From contig NZ_JAGPNL010000001.1 of the NCBI RefSeq assembly GCF_018069565.1, forward strand, positions 1,054,001 through 1,118,000: a DNA stretch of 64,000 nt, written 5' to 3'. The DNA is from Streptomyces tagetis. Its GTDB lineage: Bacteria; Actinomycetota; Actinomycetes; Streptomycetales; Streptomycetaceae. Position 1 is the stretch's first letter. Each line of letters begins with the position of its first letter. The translations under genes and the position numbers were made by a program. Shown here piece by piece: positions 12,481-22,375 of this stretch. The notes beneath the pieces were generated by a model that had not been told where the DNA came from, ran no database searches, and saw nothing but the letters and a program-made list of their open reading frames with translations.

Positions 12481-13209
12481 ATGGCGACCGCGGAGATCCC
12501 CGAAGGCTGGCCCGCGACCGAGCGGGAGGCACGCGCCGCGCAGGACGCGCTGCGGACCCGCGTCGTGCGCGACGAGGCGGGGCCGCCGCCCGGCACGGTC
12601 CGCGTCGCCGGGGTGGACGTCGCCTACGACGACGAACGGGACGTCGTCGCCGCGGCGGCCGTCGTCCTGGACGCGGCGACCCTGGAGGTCGTCGAGGAGG
12701 CCACCGCCGTCGGGCGGGTCGCCTTCCCGTACGTGCCGGGACTGCTCGCCTTCCGGGAACTGCCCGCCGTCCTCGCCGCGCTCGACGCCCTGGCCCGGCC
12801 GCCCGGACTGATCGTCTGCGACGGCTACGGGCTGGCCCACCCGCGCCGCTTCGGCCTGGCGAGCCACCTGGGCGTGCTCACGGGACTGCCCGCCATCGGC
12901 GTCGCCAAGAACCCGTTCACCTTCGCCCACGCCGCCCCGGCCGCCCCGCGCGGCAGCGCCTCCGCGCTCCTCGACGGGGGCGAGGAGGTCGGGCGCGCGC
13001 TGCGCACCCGGGACGCCGTCAAGCCGGTCTTCGTCTCCGTCGGCCACCGCGTGGACCTCGACAACGCCTGCGCGCACACCCTGGCGCTGACCCCGGCCCA
13101 CCGCCTTCCGGAAACCACCCGCAAGGCCGACGCCCTCTGCCGCGCGGCCCTGCGGGAGGCCCTCGGCCCGCCCGGCGCCCAGCCCTCGCCCCGCCCCTCG
13201 GCCAGGTGA
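12481..13209 (+). CDS. nfi: Endonuclease V (deoxyinosine 3'-endonuclease)
   Basis: 242 residues from ATG 12481. Endonuclease V cleaves DNA or RNA next to inosine and acts in repair of deaminated adenine. Conserved blocks are present: the first metal-binding Asp in GVDVAYDDE, the Glu in FRELPAVL, the Asp in VCDGYGLAHPRRFGLASHLG, the Lys in IGVAKNPF, and the C-terminal PVFVSVGHRVDLDNA. Length is usual for the family. The frame stays open well upstream through the 15-bp repeats, but family similarity begins only at this ATG. It is convergent with the 62-residue gene, which ends five bases away. Confidence 0.93.
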   Translation: MATAEIPEGWPATEREARAAQDALRTRVVRDEAGPPPGTVRVAGVDVAYDDERDVVAAAAVVLDAATLEVVEEATAVGRVAFPYVPGLLAFRELPAVLAALDALARPPGLIVCDGYGLAHPRRFGLASHLGVLTGLPAIGVAKNPFTFAHAAPAAPRGSASALLDGGEEVGRALRTRDAVKPVFVSVGHRVDLDNACAHTLALTPAHRLPETTRKADALCRAALREALGPPGAQPSPRPSAR

Positions 13210-13214
13210 GAGGC

Positions 13215-13403
13215 TCAGCCCTCCTCGATGCTCCAGCGGCCCACCTCCCGGTAGGCGGAGTCGTAGACCGGGGAGCCGTCGCCGGGGTTAAGGGCGTAGT
13301 GGTGGAGGTTGCCGCCCCAGTAGCGCAGGATGCGTTGCAGTTCGCCGGCCGGGTCCTCGGCGAGCGCGCCCTCGTCCAGGGTGATGTCGAGCAGGAATCT
13401 CAT
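13215..13403 (-). CDS. Conserved small protein, function unknown (62 residues)
   Basis: Starts at ATG 13403 and reads MRFLLDITLDEGAL, then a helix containing LQRILRYWGGNLHHY and a C-terminal VYDSAYREVGRWSIEEG. It is acidic, without cysteines or membrane segments. The balanced, non-repetitive composition is unlike a shadow frame, and small proteins of this type recur in Streptomyces. Function is unknown. It is only a few bases from the convergent endonuclease V gene. Confidence 0.7.
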   Translation of the reverse strand: MRFLLDITLDEGALAEDPAGELQRILRYWGGNLHHYALNPGDGSPVYDSAYREVGRWSIEEG

Positions 13404-13511
13404 GCCGTCGATGGTTTCATCGAACTCCGTCCCGGGACACCGGATTCGGCCGGAGCCAGGTCACCGCCCCGGGCGGCGGCGGGGCTCCCAGCCGGGCCGC
13501 CGCCCGGTGGG

Positions 13512-14690
13512 TCAGCGGTCGGCCGCGACCCGGAAGCGGATGCCCGACGCGATCAGGCGCTCGGTCAGGGCGTCGCCCATCGCCACCGCCGTCGTGACCT
13601 GGCCGGAGGTCGGCGGCAGGTCGTCGAGGGCGAGGGCGAGGGCCGCCTCCGCGAACATCACGGCCGTCTCCTCGTAGCCCGGGTCACCGCCCGGCACCTC
13701 GGTGAACACCCGCCGGCCGCCGCCCTCGCCCACGAAGCGGAGCCGGAACCAGCTCCGGGCCCGCCGCTCCTCGCCGGGCCCCTCGCCCGGCGCCAGCCGC
13801 TCCGACAGCAGCTTCCGCACCGCCGGGACCTGCGCCGCCGCCAGCAGCGCCCCCGCGGCCACCGGTGCGCCGAGGGCCACGGGGAGTGTCCGTACGGCGG
13901 CGAAGTGCCGGTAGCGGAAGTCGGGGCCGTAGCGGTCCAGGGCCTTCGCCGAACGCCGCACGATCTGCGGGTCGATGGTCGGCAGCGGCAGCGCCCACGC
14001 CCCCACCTCCCCGGCGTAGTGCGGGGCGCCGGAGGGCGTCGTCACGCGCCGCCCCACCAGGCGGGGTTCGTGGCGCCGGCGGTCCCGGGCGGCGTCCCGC
14101 AGGTGCCGCCCGCGCGAGAACTGGCCCAGCGCCGAGGCGAGCGTGCCGCCGGAGAAGCGGGCGTCGGCGGTGACGAAACCGTCCACGGTCAGCGGCACGC
14201 CCTCCGGGAGCCGACGGACCGTGAAGTACACGCCCAGGTCGTGCGGTACGGAGTCGAAACCGCAGGCGTGCAGCAGCCGGGCGCCCGTCTCGCGCGCCCG
14301 CGCGTCGTGCCGTACGTACATCAGGTCGACGAACTCCGGCTCCCCGGACAGGTCCAGGTAATCCGTGCCGGCGTCCGCGCAGGCCGCGACCAGCGCCTCG
14401 CCGTGCCTGAGGTAGGGACCCACCGTCGTGGCCACCACGCGGGCCGCCCCGGCGAGCGCCCGCACCGAGTCCGGGTCGGAGGAGTCCGCCCGCAGCACCC
14501 CCGGCTCCGACGGTCCCGGCAGCCCCTCGACGAGCCGCCGCAACCGCGTCTCGTCGCGCCCCGCGACCGCCCAGCGCACTCCCTCGGGCGCGTGTGCGGC
14601 GAGGTACCGCGCGGTGAGTTCGCCGACGAAGCCCGTCGCCCCGAAGAGCACGACGTCGTACGGCCGATCCGCCCTGTTTAGCCTGTCCAT
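13512..14690 (-). CDS. Saccharopine dehydrogenase-like NADP-binding reductase
   Basis: 392 residues from ATG 14690. A Rossmann motif opens the protein (VVLFGATGFVGELTARYL), followed by WAVAGRDETRLRRL, VVATTVGPYLRHGEALV, TDYLDLSGEPEFV and a HACGFDSVPHDLG segment. These define the actinobacterial saccharopine dehydrogenase-like family that includes mycobacterial trans-acting enoyl reductases for lipid synthesis. A true lysine-pathway role is unlikely; reduction of a lipid intermediate is the better guess. It is divergent from the CaiB/thiolase/FadB operon, with an operator-like palindrome between them. Confidence 0.85.
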   Translation of the reverse strand: MDRLNRADRPYDVVLFGATGFVGELTARYLAAHAPEGVRWAVAGRDETRLRRLVEGLPGPSEPGVLRADSSDPDSVRALAGAARVVATTVGPYLRHGEALVAACADAGTDYLDLSGEPEFVDLMYVRHDARARETGARLLHACGFDSVPHDLGVYFTVRRLPEGVPLTVDGFVTADARFSGGTLASALGQFSRGRHLRDAARDRRRHEPRLVGRRVTTPSGAPHYAGEVGAWALPLPTIDPQIVRRSAKALDRYGPDFRYRHFAAVRTLPVALGAPVAAGALLAAAQVPAVRKLLSERLAPGEGPGEERRARSWFRLRFVGEGGGRRVFTEVPGGDPGYEETAVMFAEAALALALDDLPPTSGQVTTAVAMGDALTERLIASGIRFRVAADR

Positions 14691-14831
14691 GACACCCCTT
14701 TTCGGCCCGCGGCGGCGCCCGGCTGCGTACCACGCGCCGTTCTCGGTGGCTGAGGCTAGCGTGAGCGGCGCGGGAGCCGTGGGACGGGTCCGGCATCGGC
14801 CGGCGCGGCGCCCGTCCCGGCCATAATGGGC

Positions 14832-14845
14832 TAAGCGCTTGCTCG
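14832..14845. promoter_or_regulatory. Candidate operator between lipid genes
   Basis: TAAGCGCTTGCTCG centred on the perfect palindrome AAGCGCTT (14833-14840), in the 232-bp divergent region. It resembles the AGCAAG/CTTGCT half-sites bound by TetR-type regulators of lipid catabolism in actinobacteria. No protein-binding evidence exists here. Confidence 0.4.
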
Positions 14846-14922
14846 GCCGGCTCTTGTGCCGGTCCGGGCACGTTCCTAGCATCACCGGTGTTACATCAGT
14901 TGTGTCACGGACTGGGGGCTGG

Positions 14923-16188
14923 ATGGCCACGGCAAGGCGCACGACACCGCAGACGGACGCGACGGCGCACGACGCCGCGGGCCCAGGGGACGCGCGCGCC
15001 CCCGACCCCGCCCCTACCCCACAAGCCACACCGGCCCCACAGACCTCCCACGCCCCCCACGGTCCCCTCACCGGCGTCCGTGTCGTCGAACTGGCCGGCA
15101 TGGGCCCCGGGCCGTTCGCCGGGATGCTCCTCGGGGACCTCGGCGCCGACGTCGTCCGCGTCGACCGGCCCGGCGGCGTCGGCCTCGCCATCGACCCCGC
15201 CCACGACGTCACCAACCGCAACAAGCGCTCGGTCCTCGTCGACCTCAAGGCCCCCGACGGCCCCGCCCGCGTCCTCGCCCTCGCCGCCCGCGCCGACGTG
15301 CTGATCGAGGGATGGCGCCCCGGCGTCGCCGAACGCCTCGGCGTCGGCCCCGAGCCCTGCCTCGCCCGCAACCCCCGCCTCGTCTACGGCCGGATGACCG
15401 GCTGGGGCCAGCACGGCCCCCTCGCCCCACGCGCCGGACACGACGTCACCTACCTCGCGCCCACCGGCGCCCTCGGCACGATCGGCGCCCCCGGCACCCC
15501 GCCGCCCTTCCCGGCCAACCTCCTCGGCGACTTCGCCGGCGGCTCCCTCTACCTCGTCGTCGGCGTCCTCGCCGCCCTGCACCACGCCCGCGCCACCGGC
15601 ACCGGACAGGTCGTCGACGCCGCCATCGTGGACGGCACCGCCCACCTGACCGCCCTGCTCCACGGCATGCTCTCGGCCGGCGCCTGGCAGGACCGGCGCG
15701 GCGCCAACCTCCTGGACGGCGGCTCCCCCTTCTACGGCACCTACGAGACCGCCGACGGCCGGTACATGGCGGTCGGCGCCCTGGAACCGCGGTTCTACGC
15801 CGAGTTCACCCGGCTCCTCGGCCTCCCGGCGGACGCCCCCGGCCGCGACGACCCGGCCCGCTGGGACGACCTGCGCGAGGCGATCGCCGCCCGCTTCCGC
15901 TCCCGTACCCGCGAGGAGTGGACGGCCGTCTTCCAGGACTCGGACGCCTGCGTGGCACCCGTCCTCTCGCTCGGCGAGGCCCCGCACCACCCGCACCTCG
16001 CCGCCCGCGGCACCTTCACCGACCACGGCGGCCTCACCCAGCCCGCCCCCGCCCCCCGCTTCACCGCGACCCCCACCGCCGTCCGCACCGGCCCCGCCCG
16101 GCCCGGCGCCGACACCGCGGCCGTGGCCCGCGACTGGGACCTCCCCGGGCTCACCGGTCCGGACCCCGCCCGAGACACCCCTCAGTGA
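14923..16188 (+). CDS. CaiB/BaiF-family CoA-transferase or alpha-methylacyl-CoA racemase
   Basis: 421 residues from ATG 14923. After a Pro/Ala-rich 45-residue leader the family III CoA-transferase fold begins: [33 protein letters not shown], then [12 protein letters not shown], with [14 protein letters not shown] and [12 protein letters not shown]. The GHDVTYLA motif and overall pattern fit alpha-methylacyl-CoA racemase, which inverts 2-methyl-branched acyl-CoAs so that they can enter beta-oxidation; family members with transferase activity cannot be excluded. It is the first gene of a likely operon with thiolase and FadB (12 bp gap to the thiolase). Confidence 0.88.
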   Translation: MATARRTTPQTDATAHDAAGPGDARAPDPAPTPQATPAPQTSHAPHGPLTGVRVVELAGMGPGPFAGMLLGDLGADVVRVDRPGGVGLAIDPAHDVTNRNKRSVLVDLKAPDGPARVLALAARADVLIEGWRPGVAERLGVGPEPCLARNPRLVYGRMTGWGQHGPLAPRAGHDVTYLAPTGALGTIGAPGTPPPFPANLLGDFAGGSLYLVVGVLAALHHARATGTGQVVDAAIVDGTAHLTALLHGMLSAGAWQDRRGANLLDGGSPFYGTYETADGRYMAVGALEPRFYAEFTRLLGLPADAPGRDDPARWDDLREAIAARFRSRTREEWTAVFQDSDACVAPVLSLGEAPHHPHLAARGTFTDHGGLTQPAPAPRFTATPTAVRTGPARPGADTAAVARDWDLPGLTGPDPARDTPQ

Positions 16189-16199
16189 AAGGCCAGCCA

Positions 16200-17414
16200 G
16201 TGACCACCGAAGCGTATGTGTACGACGCGATCCGCACCCCGCGCGGGCGCGGCAAGGCGAACGGCGCCCTGCACGGCACCAAGCCCGTCGACCTGGTCGT
16301 CGGCCTCATCCACGAGATCCGCGCCCGGTTCCCCGGCCTCGACCCGGCCGCCGTCGACGACATCGTGCTCGGCGTCGTCGGCCCCGTCGGCGACCAGGGC
16401 TCCGACATCGCCCGGATCGCCGCCCTCGCCGCCGGACTCCCCGACACCGTCGCCGGCGTACAGGAGAACCGCTTCTGTGCCTCGGGTCTGGAGGCCGTCA
16501 ACCTGGCCGCCGCCAAGGTCCGTTCGGGCTGGGAGGACCTCGTCCTCGCGGGCGGCGTCGAGTCCATGTCCCGGGTGCCGATGGCCTCCGACGGCGGCGC
16601 CTGGTTCAACGACCCGATGACCAACCTCGCCACCAACTTCGTCCCGCAGGGCATCGGCGCCGACCTCATCGCCACCATCGAGGGGTTCAGCCGCCGCGAC
16701 GTCGACGAGTACGCGGCCCTCTCCCAGGAGCGCGCCGCCACCGCCTGGAAGGAGGGCCGCTTCGACCGGTCCGTCGTCCCGGTCCGCGACCGCGCCGGCC
16801 TCACCGTCCTCGACCGCGACGAGCACCCCCGTCCCGGCACCACCGCCGACTCCCTCGCCGCGCTCAAGCCCTCCTTCGCCGACATCGGCGAACTCGGCGG
16901 CTTCGACGCCGTCGCGCTCCAGACGTACCACTGGGTCGAGAGGATCGACCACGTCCACCACGCGGGCAACTCCTCCGGCATCGTGGACGGTGCCTCGCTG
17001 GTCGCCATCGGCTCCCGGGAGACCGGCGAGCGCCACGGGCTGCGCCCCCGCGCGCGGATCGTCTCCGCCGCCGTGTCCGGCTCCGAGCCCACCATCATGC
17101 TCACCGGGCCCGCCCCGGCCACCCGCAAGGCGCTCGCCAAGGCCGGGCTGACCATCGACGACATCGACCTCGTCGAGATCAACGAGGCGTTCGCGGCGGT
17201 CGTCCTGCGCTTCGTGAAGGACATGGGCCTCTCCCTGGACAAGGTCAACGTCAACGGCGGCGCCATCGCGCTCGGCCACCCCCTCGGCGCCACCGGCGCG
17301 ATGATCCTCGGCACCCTCGTCGACGAACTGGAGCGCCGGGACAAGCGGTACGGCCTGGCCACGCTGTGCGTGGGCGGCGGCATGGGCATCGCCACCATCG
17401 TCGAGCGCCTCTGA
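16200..17414 (+). CDS. Acetyl-CoA acyltransferase (thiolase)
   Basis: 404 residues from GTG 16200. Thiolase carries out the last step of beta-oxidation, releasing acetyl-CoA. The active-site cysteine is in [16 protein letters not shown], the downstream His in [19 protein letters not shown], and the second Cys in TLCVGGGMG. The pattern is that of degradative FadA-type enzymes. The gene lies 12 bp after the CaiB gene and 57 bp before FadB, which supports a multi-step oxidation complex made from one transcript. Confidence 0.95.
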   Translation: MTTEAYVYDAIRTPRGRGKANGALHGTKPVDLVVGLIHEIRARFPGLDPAAVDDIVLGVVGPVGDQGSDIARIAALAAGLPDTVAGVQENRFCASGLEAVNLAAAKVRSGWEDLVLAGGVESMSRVPMASDGGAWFNDPMTNLATNFVPQGIGADLIATIEGFSRRDVDEYAALSQERAATAWKEGRFDRSVVPVRDRAGLTVLDRDEHPRPGTTADSLAALKPSFADIGELGGFDAVALQTYHWVERIDHVHHAGNSSGIVDGASLVAIGSRETGERHGLRPRARIVSAAVSGSEPTIMLTGPAPATRKALAKAGLTIDDIDLVEINEAFAAVVLRFVKDMGLSLDKVNVNGGAIALGHPLGATGAMILGTLVDELERRDKRYGLATLCVGGGMGIATIVERL

Positions 17415-17470
17415 CCTCCCCGCGGCATCCGCGCGCCCCGCACCCGCCAGACTTCTACGGAGACCCCGCC

Positions 17471-19648
17471 ATGACCGTGAGCACCGCCATCCGCTGGGAG
17501 CAGGACGACACCGGCGTCGTCACCCTCGTCCTCGACGACCCGGACCAGTCCGCCAACACCATGAACGAGGCGTTCCGCGCCTCCCTCGCCACCGTCGCCG
17601 ACCGCCTGGAGGCCGAGCGGGACACGATCCGCGGCGTCATCGTCACCTCCGCCAAGAAGACCTTCTTCGCCGGGGGCGACCTGCGCGACCTGATCCGCGT
17701 CACCCCGGAGACCGCCCAGGAGCTGTTCGACGGCGGCATGGCCCTCAAGGGCGCGCTGCGCCGCATCGAGACCCTCGGCAAGCCGGTCGTCGCCGCCCTC
17801 AACGGCGCTGCCCTCGGCGGCGGTTACGAGATCGCCCTCGCCTGCCACCACCGCGTCGCCCTCGACGCGCCCGGCTCCCGGATCGGCCTGCCGGAGGTGA
17901 CCCTCGGCCTGCTGCCCGGAGGCGGCGGCGTGGTGCGCTCCGTGCGGCTGCTCGGCATCGCCGACGCCCTGCTCAAGGTGCTGCTCCAGGGCACCCGGTA
18001 CAGCCCCCGCCGCGCCCTGGACAACGGACTGGTCGACGAGGTCGCCGACAGCCCCGAGGACATGCTCGCCAGGGCCCGCGCCTTCATCGACGCCCACCCC
18101 GAGTCCGCCCAGCCCTGGGACCGGCCCGGCCACCGCATCCCCGGCGGCACCCCGGCCCACCCGAAGTTCGCGGCCAACCTCCCCGCCTTCCCGGCCACCC
18201 TGCGCAAGCAGACCAACGGCGCCCCCTACCCGGCCCCGCGGCGCATCCTGGCCGCCGCCGTCGAGGGCGCCCAGGTCGACTTCGCCACCGCCCAGGAGAT
18301 CGAGGCCCGCTACTTCGTCGAACTGGCCGCCGGGCAGACCGCGAAGAACATGATCCAGGCGTTCTTCTTCGACCTCCAGGCCGTCAACTCCGGAGCGAGC
18401 CGCCCCCAGGGCGTCGAGCCCCGCCAGGTGCGCAGGGCGGCCGTCCTCGGCGCCGGCATGATGGGCGCCGGCATCGCCTACGCCTGCGCCCGCGCCGGCA
18501 TCGACGTCGTCCTCAAGGACGTCACCGAGGAGGCCGCCACCCGGGGCAAGGGCTACTCGCGGGCCCTGTGCGACAAGGCGGTCGCCAAGGGCCGTACCAG
18601 CCGCGAGGAGGCCGACGCGCTGCTGGCCCGCATCACGCCCACCGCCGAGGTCTCCGACCTGGCCGGCTGCGACGCGGTCATCGAGGCCGTCTTCGAGGAC
18701 ACCGCCCTCAAGCACAAGGTGTTCCAGGAGATCGAGGACGTCGTCGCCCCCGACGCCCTGCTCTGCTCCAACACCTCCACCCTGCCCATCACCGCCCTCG
18801 CCGAAGGCGTCGGACGCCAGGGCGACTTCATCGGACTGCACTTCTTCTCGCCGGTCGACAAGATGCCGCTGGTGGAGATCATCAAGGGCGAGCGCACCGG
18901 CGACGAGGCGCTGGCCCGCGCCTTCGACCTGGTCCGGCAGATCCGCAAGACGCCGATCGTCGTCAACGACTCGCGCGGCTTCTTCACCTCCCGCGTCATC
19001 GGCCACTTCCTCAACGAGGGCGTCGCCATGGTCGGCGAGGGCGTCGAGCCCGCCTCCGTCGAACAGGCCGCGGCCCAGGCCGGGTACCCGGCCAAGGTGC
19101 TCTCCCTGATGGACGAGCTGACCCTCACCCTGCCGCGGAAGATCCGCGCCGAGACCCGGCGGGCGGTCGAGGAGTCCGGCGGCACCTGGACCCCGCACCC
19201 GGCCGACGCCGTGGTGGACCGCATGGTGGACGAGTTCGGCCGCCCCGGCCGCAGCGGCGGCGCCGGCTTCTACGAGTACGGCGAGGACGGCCGGCGCACC
19301 CGCCTGTGGCCCGGACTGCGGGAGCACTTCACCCGGCCCGGCCACGAGATCCCCTTCCGCGACCTCCAGGAGCGGATGCTCTTCGCCGAGGCGCTGGACA
19401 CCGTCCGGCTGCTGGAGGAGGGCGTGCTGACCTCCGTCGCCGACGCCAACATCGGCTCCCTCCTCGGTATCGGCTTCCCCGGCTGGACAGGCGGCGTCCT
19501 CCAGTACGTCAACGGCTACGAGGGCGGCCTGCCCGGCTTCGTGGCCCGCGCCCGGGAACTCGCCGAGCGCTACGGCGAGCGGTTCACGCCGCCCGCGCTG
19601 CTGGTGGAGAAGGCGGAGAAGGGCGAGACCTTCACCGACGGGCGCTGA
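17471..19648 (+). CDS. FadB-type multifunctional enoyl-CoA hydratase / 3-hydroxyacyl-CoA dehydrogenase
   Basis: 725 residues from ATG 17471. Residues about 10-200 are an enoyl-CoA hydratase domain (oxyanion-hole segments AGGDLRDL and [14 protein letters not shown]). The NAD-binding dehydrogenase domain begins near 325 ([21 protein letters not shown]), with SNTSTLPI and [15 protein letters not shown]; the C-terminal dehydrogenase domains follow ([12 protein letters not shown]). It hydrates trans-2-enoyl-CoA and oxidises the product to 3-ketoacyl-CoA for the adjacent thiolase. Length is normal for the alpha subunit. The operon ends here at duplicated hairpins. Confidence 0.95.
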   Translation: MTVSTAIRWEQDDTGVVTLVLDDPDQSANTMNEAFRASLATVADRLEAERDTIRGVIVTSAKKTFFAGGDLRDLIRVTPETAQELFDGGMALKGALRRIETLGKPVVAALNGAALGGGYEIALACHHRVALDAPGSRIGLPEVTLGLLPGGGGVVRSVRLLGIADALLKVLLQGTRYSPRRALDNGLVDEVADSPEDMLARARAFIDAHPESAQPWDRPGHRIPGGTPAHPKFAANLPAFPATLRKQTNGAPYPAPRRILAAAVEGAQVDFATAQEIEARYFVELAAGQTAKNMIQAFFFDLQAVNSGASRPQGVEPRQVRRAAVLGAGMMGAGIAYACARAGIDVVLKDVTEEAATRGKGYSRALCDKAVAKGRTSREEADALLARITPTAEVSDLAGCDAVIEAVFEDTALKHKVFQEIEDVVAPDALLCSNTSTLPITALAEGVGRQGDFIGLHFFSPVDKMPLVEIIKGERTGDEALARAFDLVRQIRKTPIVVNDSRGFFTSRVIGHFLNEGVAMVGEGVEPASVEQAAAQAGYPAKVLSLMDELTLTLPRKIRAETRRAVEESGGTWTPHPADAVVDRMVDEFGRPGRSGGAGFYEYGEDGRRTRLWPGLREHFTRPGHEIPFRDLQERMLFAEALDTVRLLEEGVLTSVADANIGSLLGIGFPGWTGGVLQYVNGYEGGLPGFVARARELAERYGERFTPPALLVEKAEKGETFTDGR

Positions 19649-19651
19649 CCC

Positions 19652-19713
19652 GGCCCCGACGGGGGCCGAAGAGGGGCTCACCGCCTCCTGGGCCCCGACG
19701 GGGGCCGAAGAGG
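19652..19713. terminator. Duplicated hairpin terminator
   Basis: Two exact 23-bp copies of GGCCCCGACGGGGGCCGAAG plus AGG (19652-19674 and 19691-19713). Each contains a GGCCCC/GGGGCC stem with a GACG loop. They fill the gap between the convergent fadB and MerR genes and could stop transcription from both sides. Confidence 0.75.
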
Positions 19714-19719
19714 CGGCTC

Positions 19720-20430
19720 TCACTCCTCCTCGCGGCCCCCGTCGAGCCACTGGGCCAGTTCCTCGCGGAGCGAGCGCTGAAAAGCCGTCAGCAGTGCCTG
19801 TACCACGATCGGATGCATGTGCGCGGAGAGCGACCGCACGTCGGCCGCGTCCCGTTCGGCGACCGCCTCGCGCAACAGCCGCGACAGGTCCCGCGCGGCG
19901 GCCCGCGAGTGCTCCAGGAGCGCGGCGCGGGCGGCGAGGACCGTCTCGGGGGAGAGCGGCACGTCCAGCAGCTCGACGCCGAGCCGCAGCAGCCCCGCGT
20001 CGACGAGGTGGCCGTCCCCGTCCGGGGTGACGACGCCCAGCGCCGCCAGCCGCGCCACCTCCTCGTTGCCCAGCGGCCGTCCGGCCCGCCGCCCCAGCTC
20101 CTCCCGGTCCAGGCGCTCCGTGCCCGGGGGCGCCCAGGACGCCACCACCGCCCGCTGGAGGGCGAGGTCACGGGCGGTGAGGCCGGGCGGCAGCCGGCCG
20201 AGGTACCGCTCGATCGCCGCCAGGGTCATGCCCTGGGCGCGCAGCTCCTCGATCAGGGCGAGCCGGGCCAGGTGCGCCCGCCCGTAGCGGCCGACCCGGC
20301 GCGGGCCGAGCACCGGCGGCGGCAGCAGGCCCCGGGTGCCGTAGAAGCGGACCGTGCGCACCGTGACGCCGGAGCGCGCGGCCAGTTCGTCGATCGTGAG
20401 GGCCGGCTCCTCGGCGTCGGTCGTCGTCAT
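19720..20430 (-). CDS. MerR-family transcriptional regulator
   Basis: 236 residues from ATG 20430. The N-terminal winged helix is typical ([29 protein letters not shown], then [34 protein letters not shown]). The remaining 150 residues form a helical effector domain without the cysteines of metal-sensing MerR proteins, so a small-molecule or redox ligand is more likely. It is convergent with the fadB operon and monocistronic. Target genes cannot be inferred. Confidence 0.9.
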   Translation of the reverse strand: MTTTDAEEPALTIDELAARSGVTVRTVRFYGTRGLLPPPVLGPRRVGRYGRAHLARLALIEELRAQGMTLAAIERYLGRLPPGLTARDLALQRAVVASWAPPGTERLDREELGRRAGRPLGNEEVARLAALGVVTPDGDGHLVDAGLLRLGVELLDVPLSPETVLAARAALLEHSRAAARDLSRLLREAVAERDAADVRSLSAHMHPIVVQALLTAFQRSLREELAQWLDGGREEE

Positions 20431-20544
20431 GCGCAGCAGTATCGCCGCCCGGCCCCGGCCGCGGAACCGCCGGTACGCCGCCGGGGCGGGGGCGGGAGCG
20501 CCGGGTGCCTCGGCGCGGAGGCACCCGGCACGACCCCGGGCGCG

Positions 20545-22032
20545 TCAGTGCGCGTGCACGCCGTTGGTCGCGGCGATCTTCTTCCACGAGGCCGGCTCCG
20601 CCGTCGCGGCGGACGCCACGGACGCGGACCGCGCGGCGGACGCGGCCGGCTTCACCGGCTCGTACAGCCAGGTGTCGAAGAGCGCGGCCAGCGGCTTGCC
20701 GGAGACCTCCTCGGCGTAGCGCCGGAAGTCGGCGACGGAGGCGTTGCCGTGCGCGTACTTCGCGGGCCAGCCCTTCAGCACGGTGAAGAAGTCCTCGTCG
20801 CCGATGGCTTCGCGCAGCGCCTGCACGGCCAGCGCACCCCGGTCGTAGACCGCGAGGTGGAACTGGTCGTCGGGGCCGGGGTCACCGGGCCGCACCGTCC
20901 AGAACGGGTCGTCCGCCGGGTGCGAGGCGTAGGTGTAGTCGGCCAGTTCCCGCGCCGTGCCCTCGCCCTCGTGCTCGGACCAGAGCCACTGCGCGTACCG
21001 GGCGAAGCCCTCGTTGATCCAGATGTCCTGCCAGCCGCGCACCGACACCAGGTCGCCGTACCACTGGTGGGCCAACTCGTGTACGACGACGGAGACGTTG
21101 GAGCCGTTCGTGAACTGCCGGGGGCTGTAGAAGGGGCGCGTCTGCGTCTCCAGGGCGTACCCGGTACCGGTGTTGGGCACGTACCCGCCGAGCGCGTTGT
21201 ACGGGTAGGGCCCGAAGTACCCGGCCAGCCAGTCGGCGACCTCGCCGGTCCGCTCCACGCTGGCCCGCGCCGCGCCGGCGTGGGCGCCGAGGTCCTTGCT
21301 GTAGGCGTTGACGACGGGGATGCCGCTCTCGGTGGTGCCGGTGGTGAGGTCGAAGCGGCCGATCGCCAGGGTGGCCAGATAGGTGGCCTGCGGCTTGTCG
21401 CTCCGCCAGTTCCAGCGGGTCCAGCCCAGCCGCGAACTCGTCGACTGGAGCGTGCCGTTGGAGATGACCTGGGTGCCGTCGGGGACCTGCACGGAGACGT
21501 CGAAGGTGGCCTTGTCCAGCGGGTGGTCGTTGCTGGGGAACCACCACCAGGCCGCCTCGGGCTCGTTGGCGCCGATCCCGCCGTCCGGGGTGCGGTGCCA
21601 ACTGGTGAAGCCGTACGCCTTTTTCGAGGAGGGCACCCCGCTGTAGCGGACCACGACGGTGACCGGGGTGTCCTTGGCCAGCGGCGTCTTCGGGGTGATC
21701 TCCAGCTCGTGTTCGCCGGAGGTGGCGAAGGCGGCGGGGGCGCCGTTCACCCGGACCTCGCCGACGTCCAGCAGGAAGTCCAGGTTGAACCGGGAGAGGT
21801 CCTGGGTGGTGCGGGCCAGGAGGGTCGCCGTGCCCTCCAGGCGGTCGGTGGCCGGCTGGTAGGTCAGGCGCAGGTCGTAGTGGGAGACGTCGTAGCCGCC
21901 GTTGCCGTACGCCGGGTAGTAGGGGTCGCCGATGCCCGGGGCGCCGGGGGAGTGGCCCGCCGCCGACGCCGGGATCGCCAGCATCAGCACGGCGGCGCCC
22001 AGTGCGCCCGGCACGATCAGTCTGCGGTGCAC
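20545..22032 (-). CDS. Secreted M1-family metallopeptidase
   Basis: 495 residues from GTG 22032, preferred because GGAG lies six bases upstream; a TTG four codons earlier is possible. A signal peptide (HRRLIVPGALGAAVLMLAIPASAAG in pieces) precedes an aminopeptidase N-terminal beta domain (about 45-215) and the catalytic domain. The zinc site is intact: VVHELAHQW with the third ligand Glu in WINEGFARY 19 residues after the second His. The usual GAMEN exopeptidase motif is replaced by a TGYALETQTRP segment, as in other secreted actinobacterial M1 peptidases. It probably trims extracellular peptides. The short C-terminal Ala/Ser-rich tail is not conserved. Confidence 0.92.
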   Translation of the reverse strand: MHRRLIVPGALGAAVLMLAIPASAAGHSPGAPGIGDPYYPAYGNGGYDVSHYDLRLTYQPATDRLEGTATLLARTTQDLSRFNLDFLLDVGEVRVNGAPAAFATSGEHELEITPKTPLAKDTPVTVVVRYSGVPSSKKAYGFTSWHRTPDGGIGANEPEAAWWWFPSNDHPLDKATFDVSVQVPDGTQVISNGTLQSTSSRLGWTRWNWRSDKPQATYLATLAIGRFDLTTGTTESGIPVVNAYSKDLGAHAGAARASVERTGEVADWLAGYFGPYPYNALGGYVPNTGTGYALETQTRPFYSPRQFTNGSNVSVVVHELAHQWYGDLVSVRGWQDIWINEGFARYAQWLWSEHEGEGTARELADYTYASHPADDPFWTVRPGDPGPDDQFHLAVYDRGALAVQALREAIGDEDFFTVLKGWPAKYAHGNASVADFRRYAEEVSGKPLAALFDTWLYEPVKPAASAARSASVASAATAEPASWKKIAATNGVHAH

Positions 22033-22375
22033 GATTTGCTCCAAGTGGTAGGAGAGCGGGGTCCGTTCGGAGCCTATTGAGTCCCCTGGTGCTCGCCGTG
22101 TCCATGCCCACCCCTGTCACACGATCGCCATTCGGCCGTCATCCCCCCGGCGGTACGGGCCCCGGTCCGGGCCCCGGTCCGGGCCCCACCCGCGTCCAGC
22201 CCGCTCCCGCCCGGCACCCCTTCGACCGTACGTACGCCCACCGCCCCGCTCCGGGCCCCCGGCCCCCCGTCCACCCCGGCGGGCGCGGCGCCCGCCGCAC
22301 CGCCCGCACCCCTCCGCCACCCCCGGCGGCGACCACCGCGCCGCCCGCCGCGCCGGCCACGGGAATACTCGCCGC
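22033..22375. other. Divergent intergenic region
   Basis: 343 bases between the M1 peptidase and the 360-residue gene. It holds a three-copy 12-bp repeat (22151-22186) and low-complexity C-rich sequence; I see no conserved promoter or small gene. Confidence 0.5.
22151..22186. repeat. Three 12-bp tandem repeats
   Basis: Units CGGTACGGGCCC, CGGTCCGGGCCC and CGGTCCGGGCCC follow each other without spacing in the divergent region upstream of 22376. Probably replication slippage in GC-rich DNA. Confidence 0.8.

Noticed and set aside
16189..19750. 1199-residue minus-strand frame across thiolase and fadB
   Set aside because: Antisense shadow; the thiolase and FadB on the plus strand are unmistakable.
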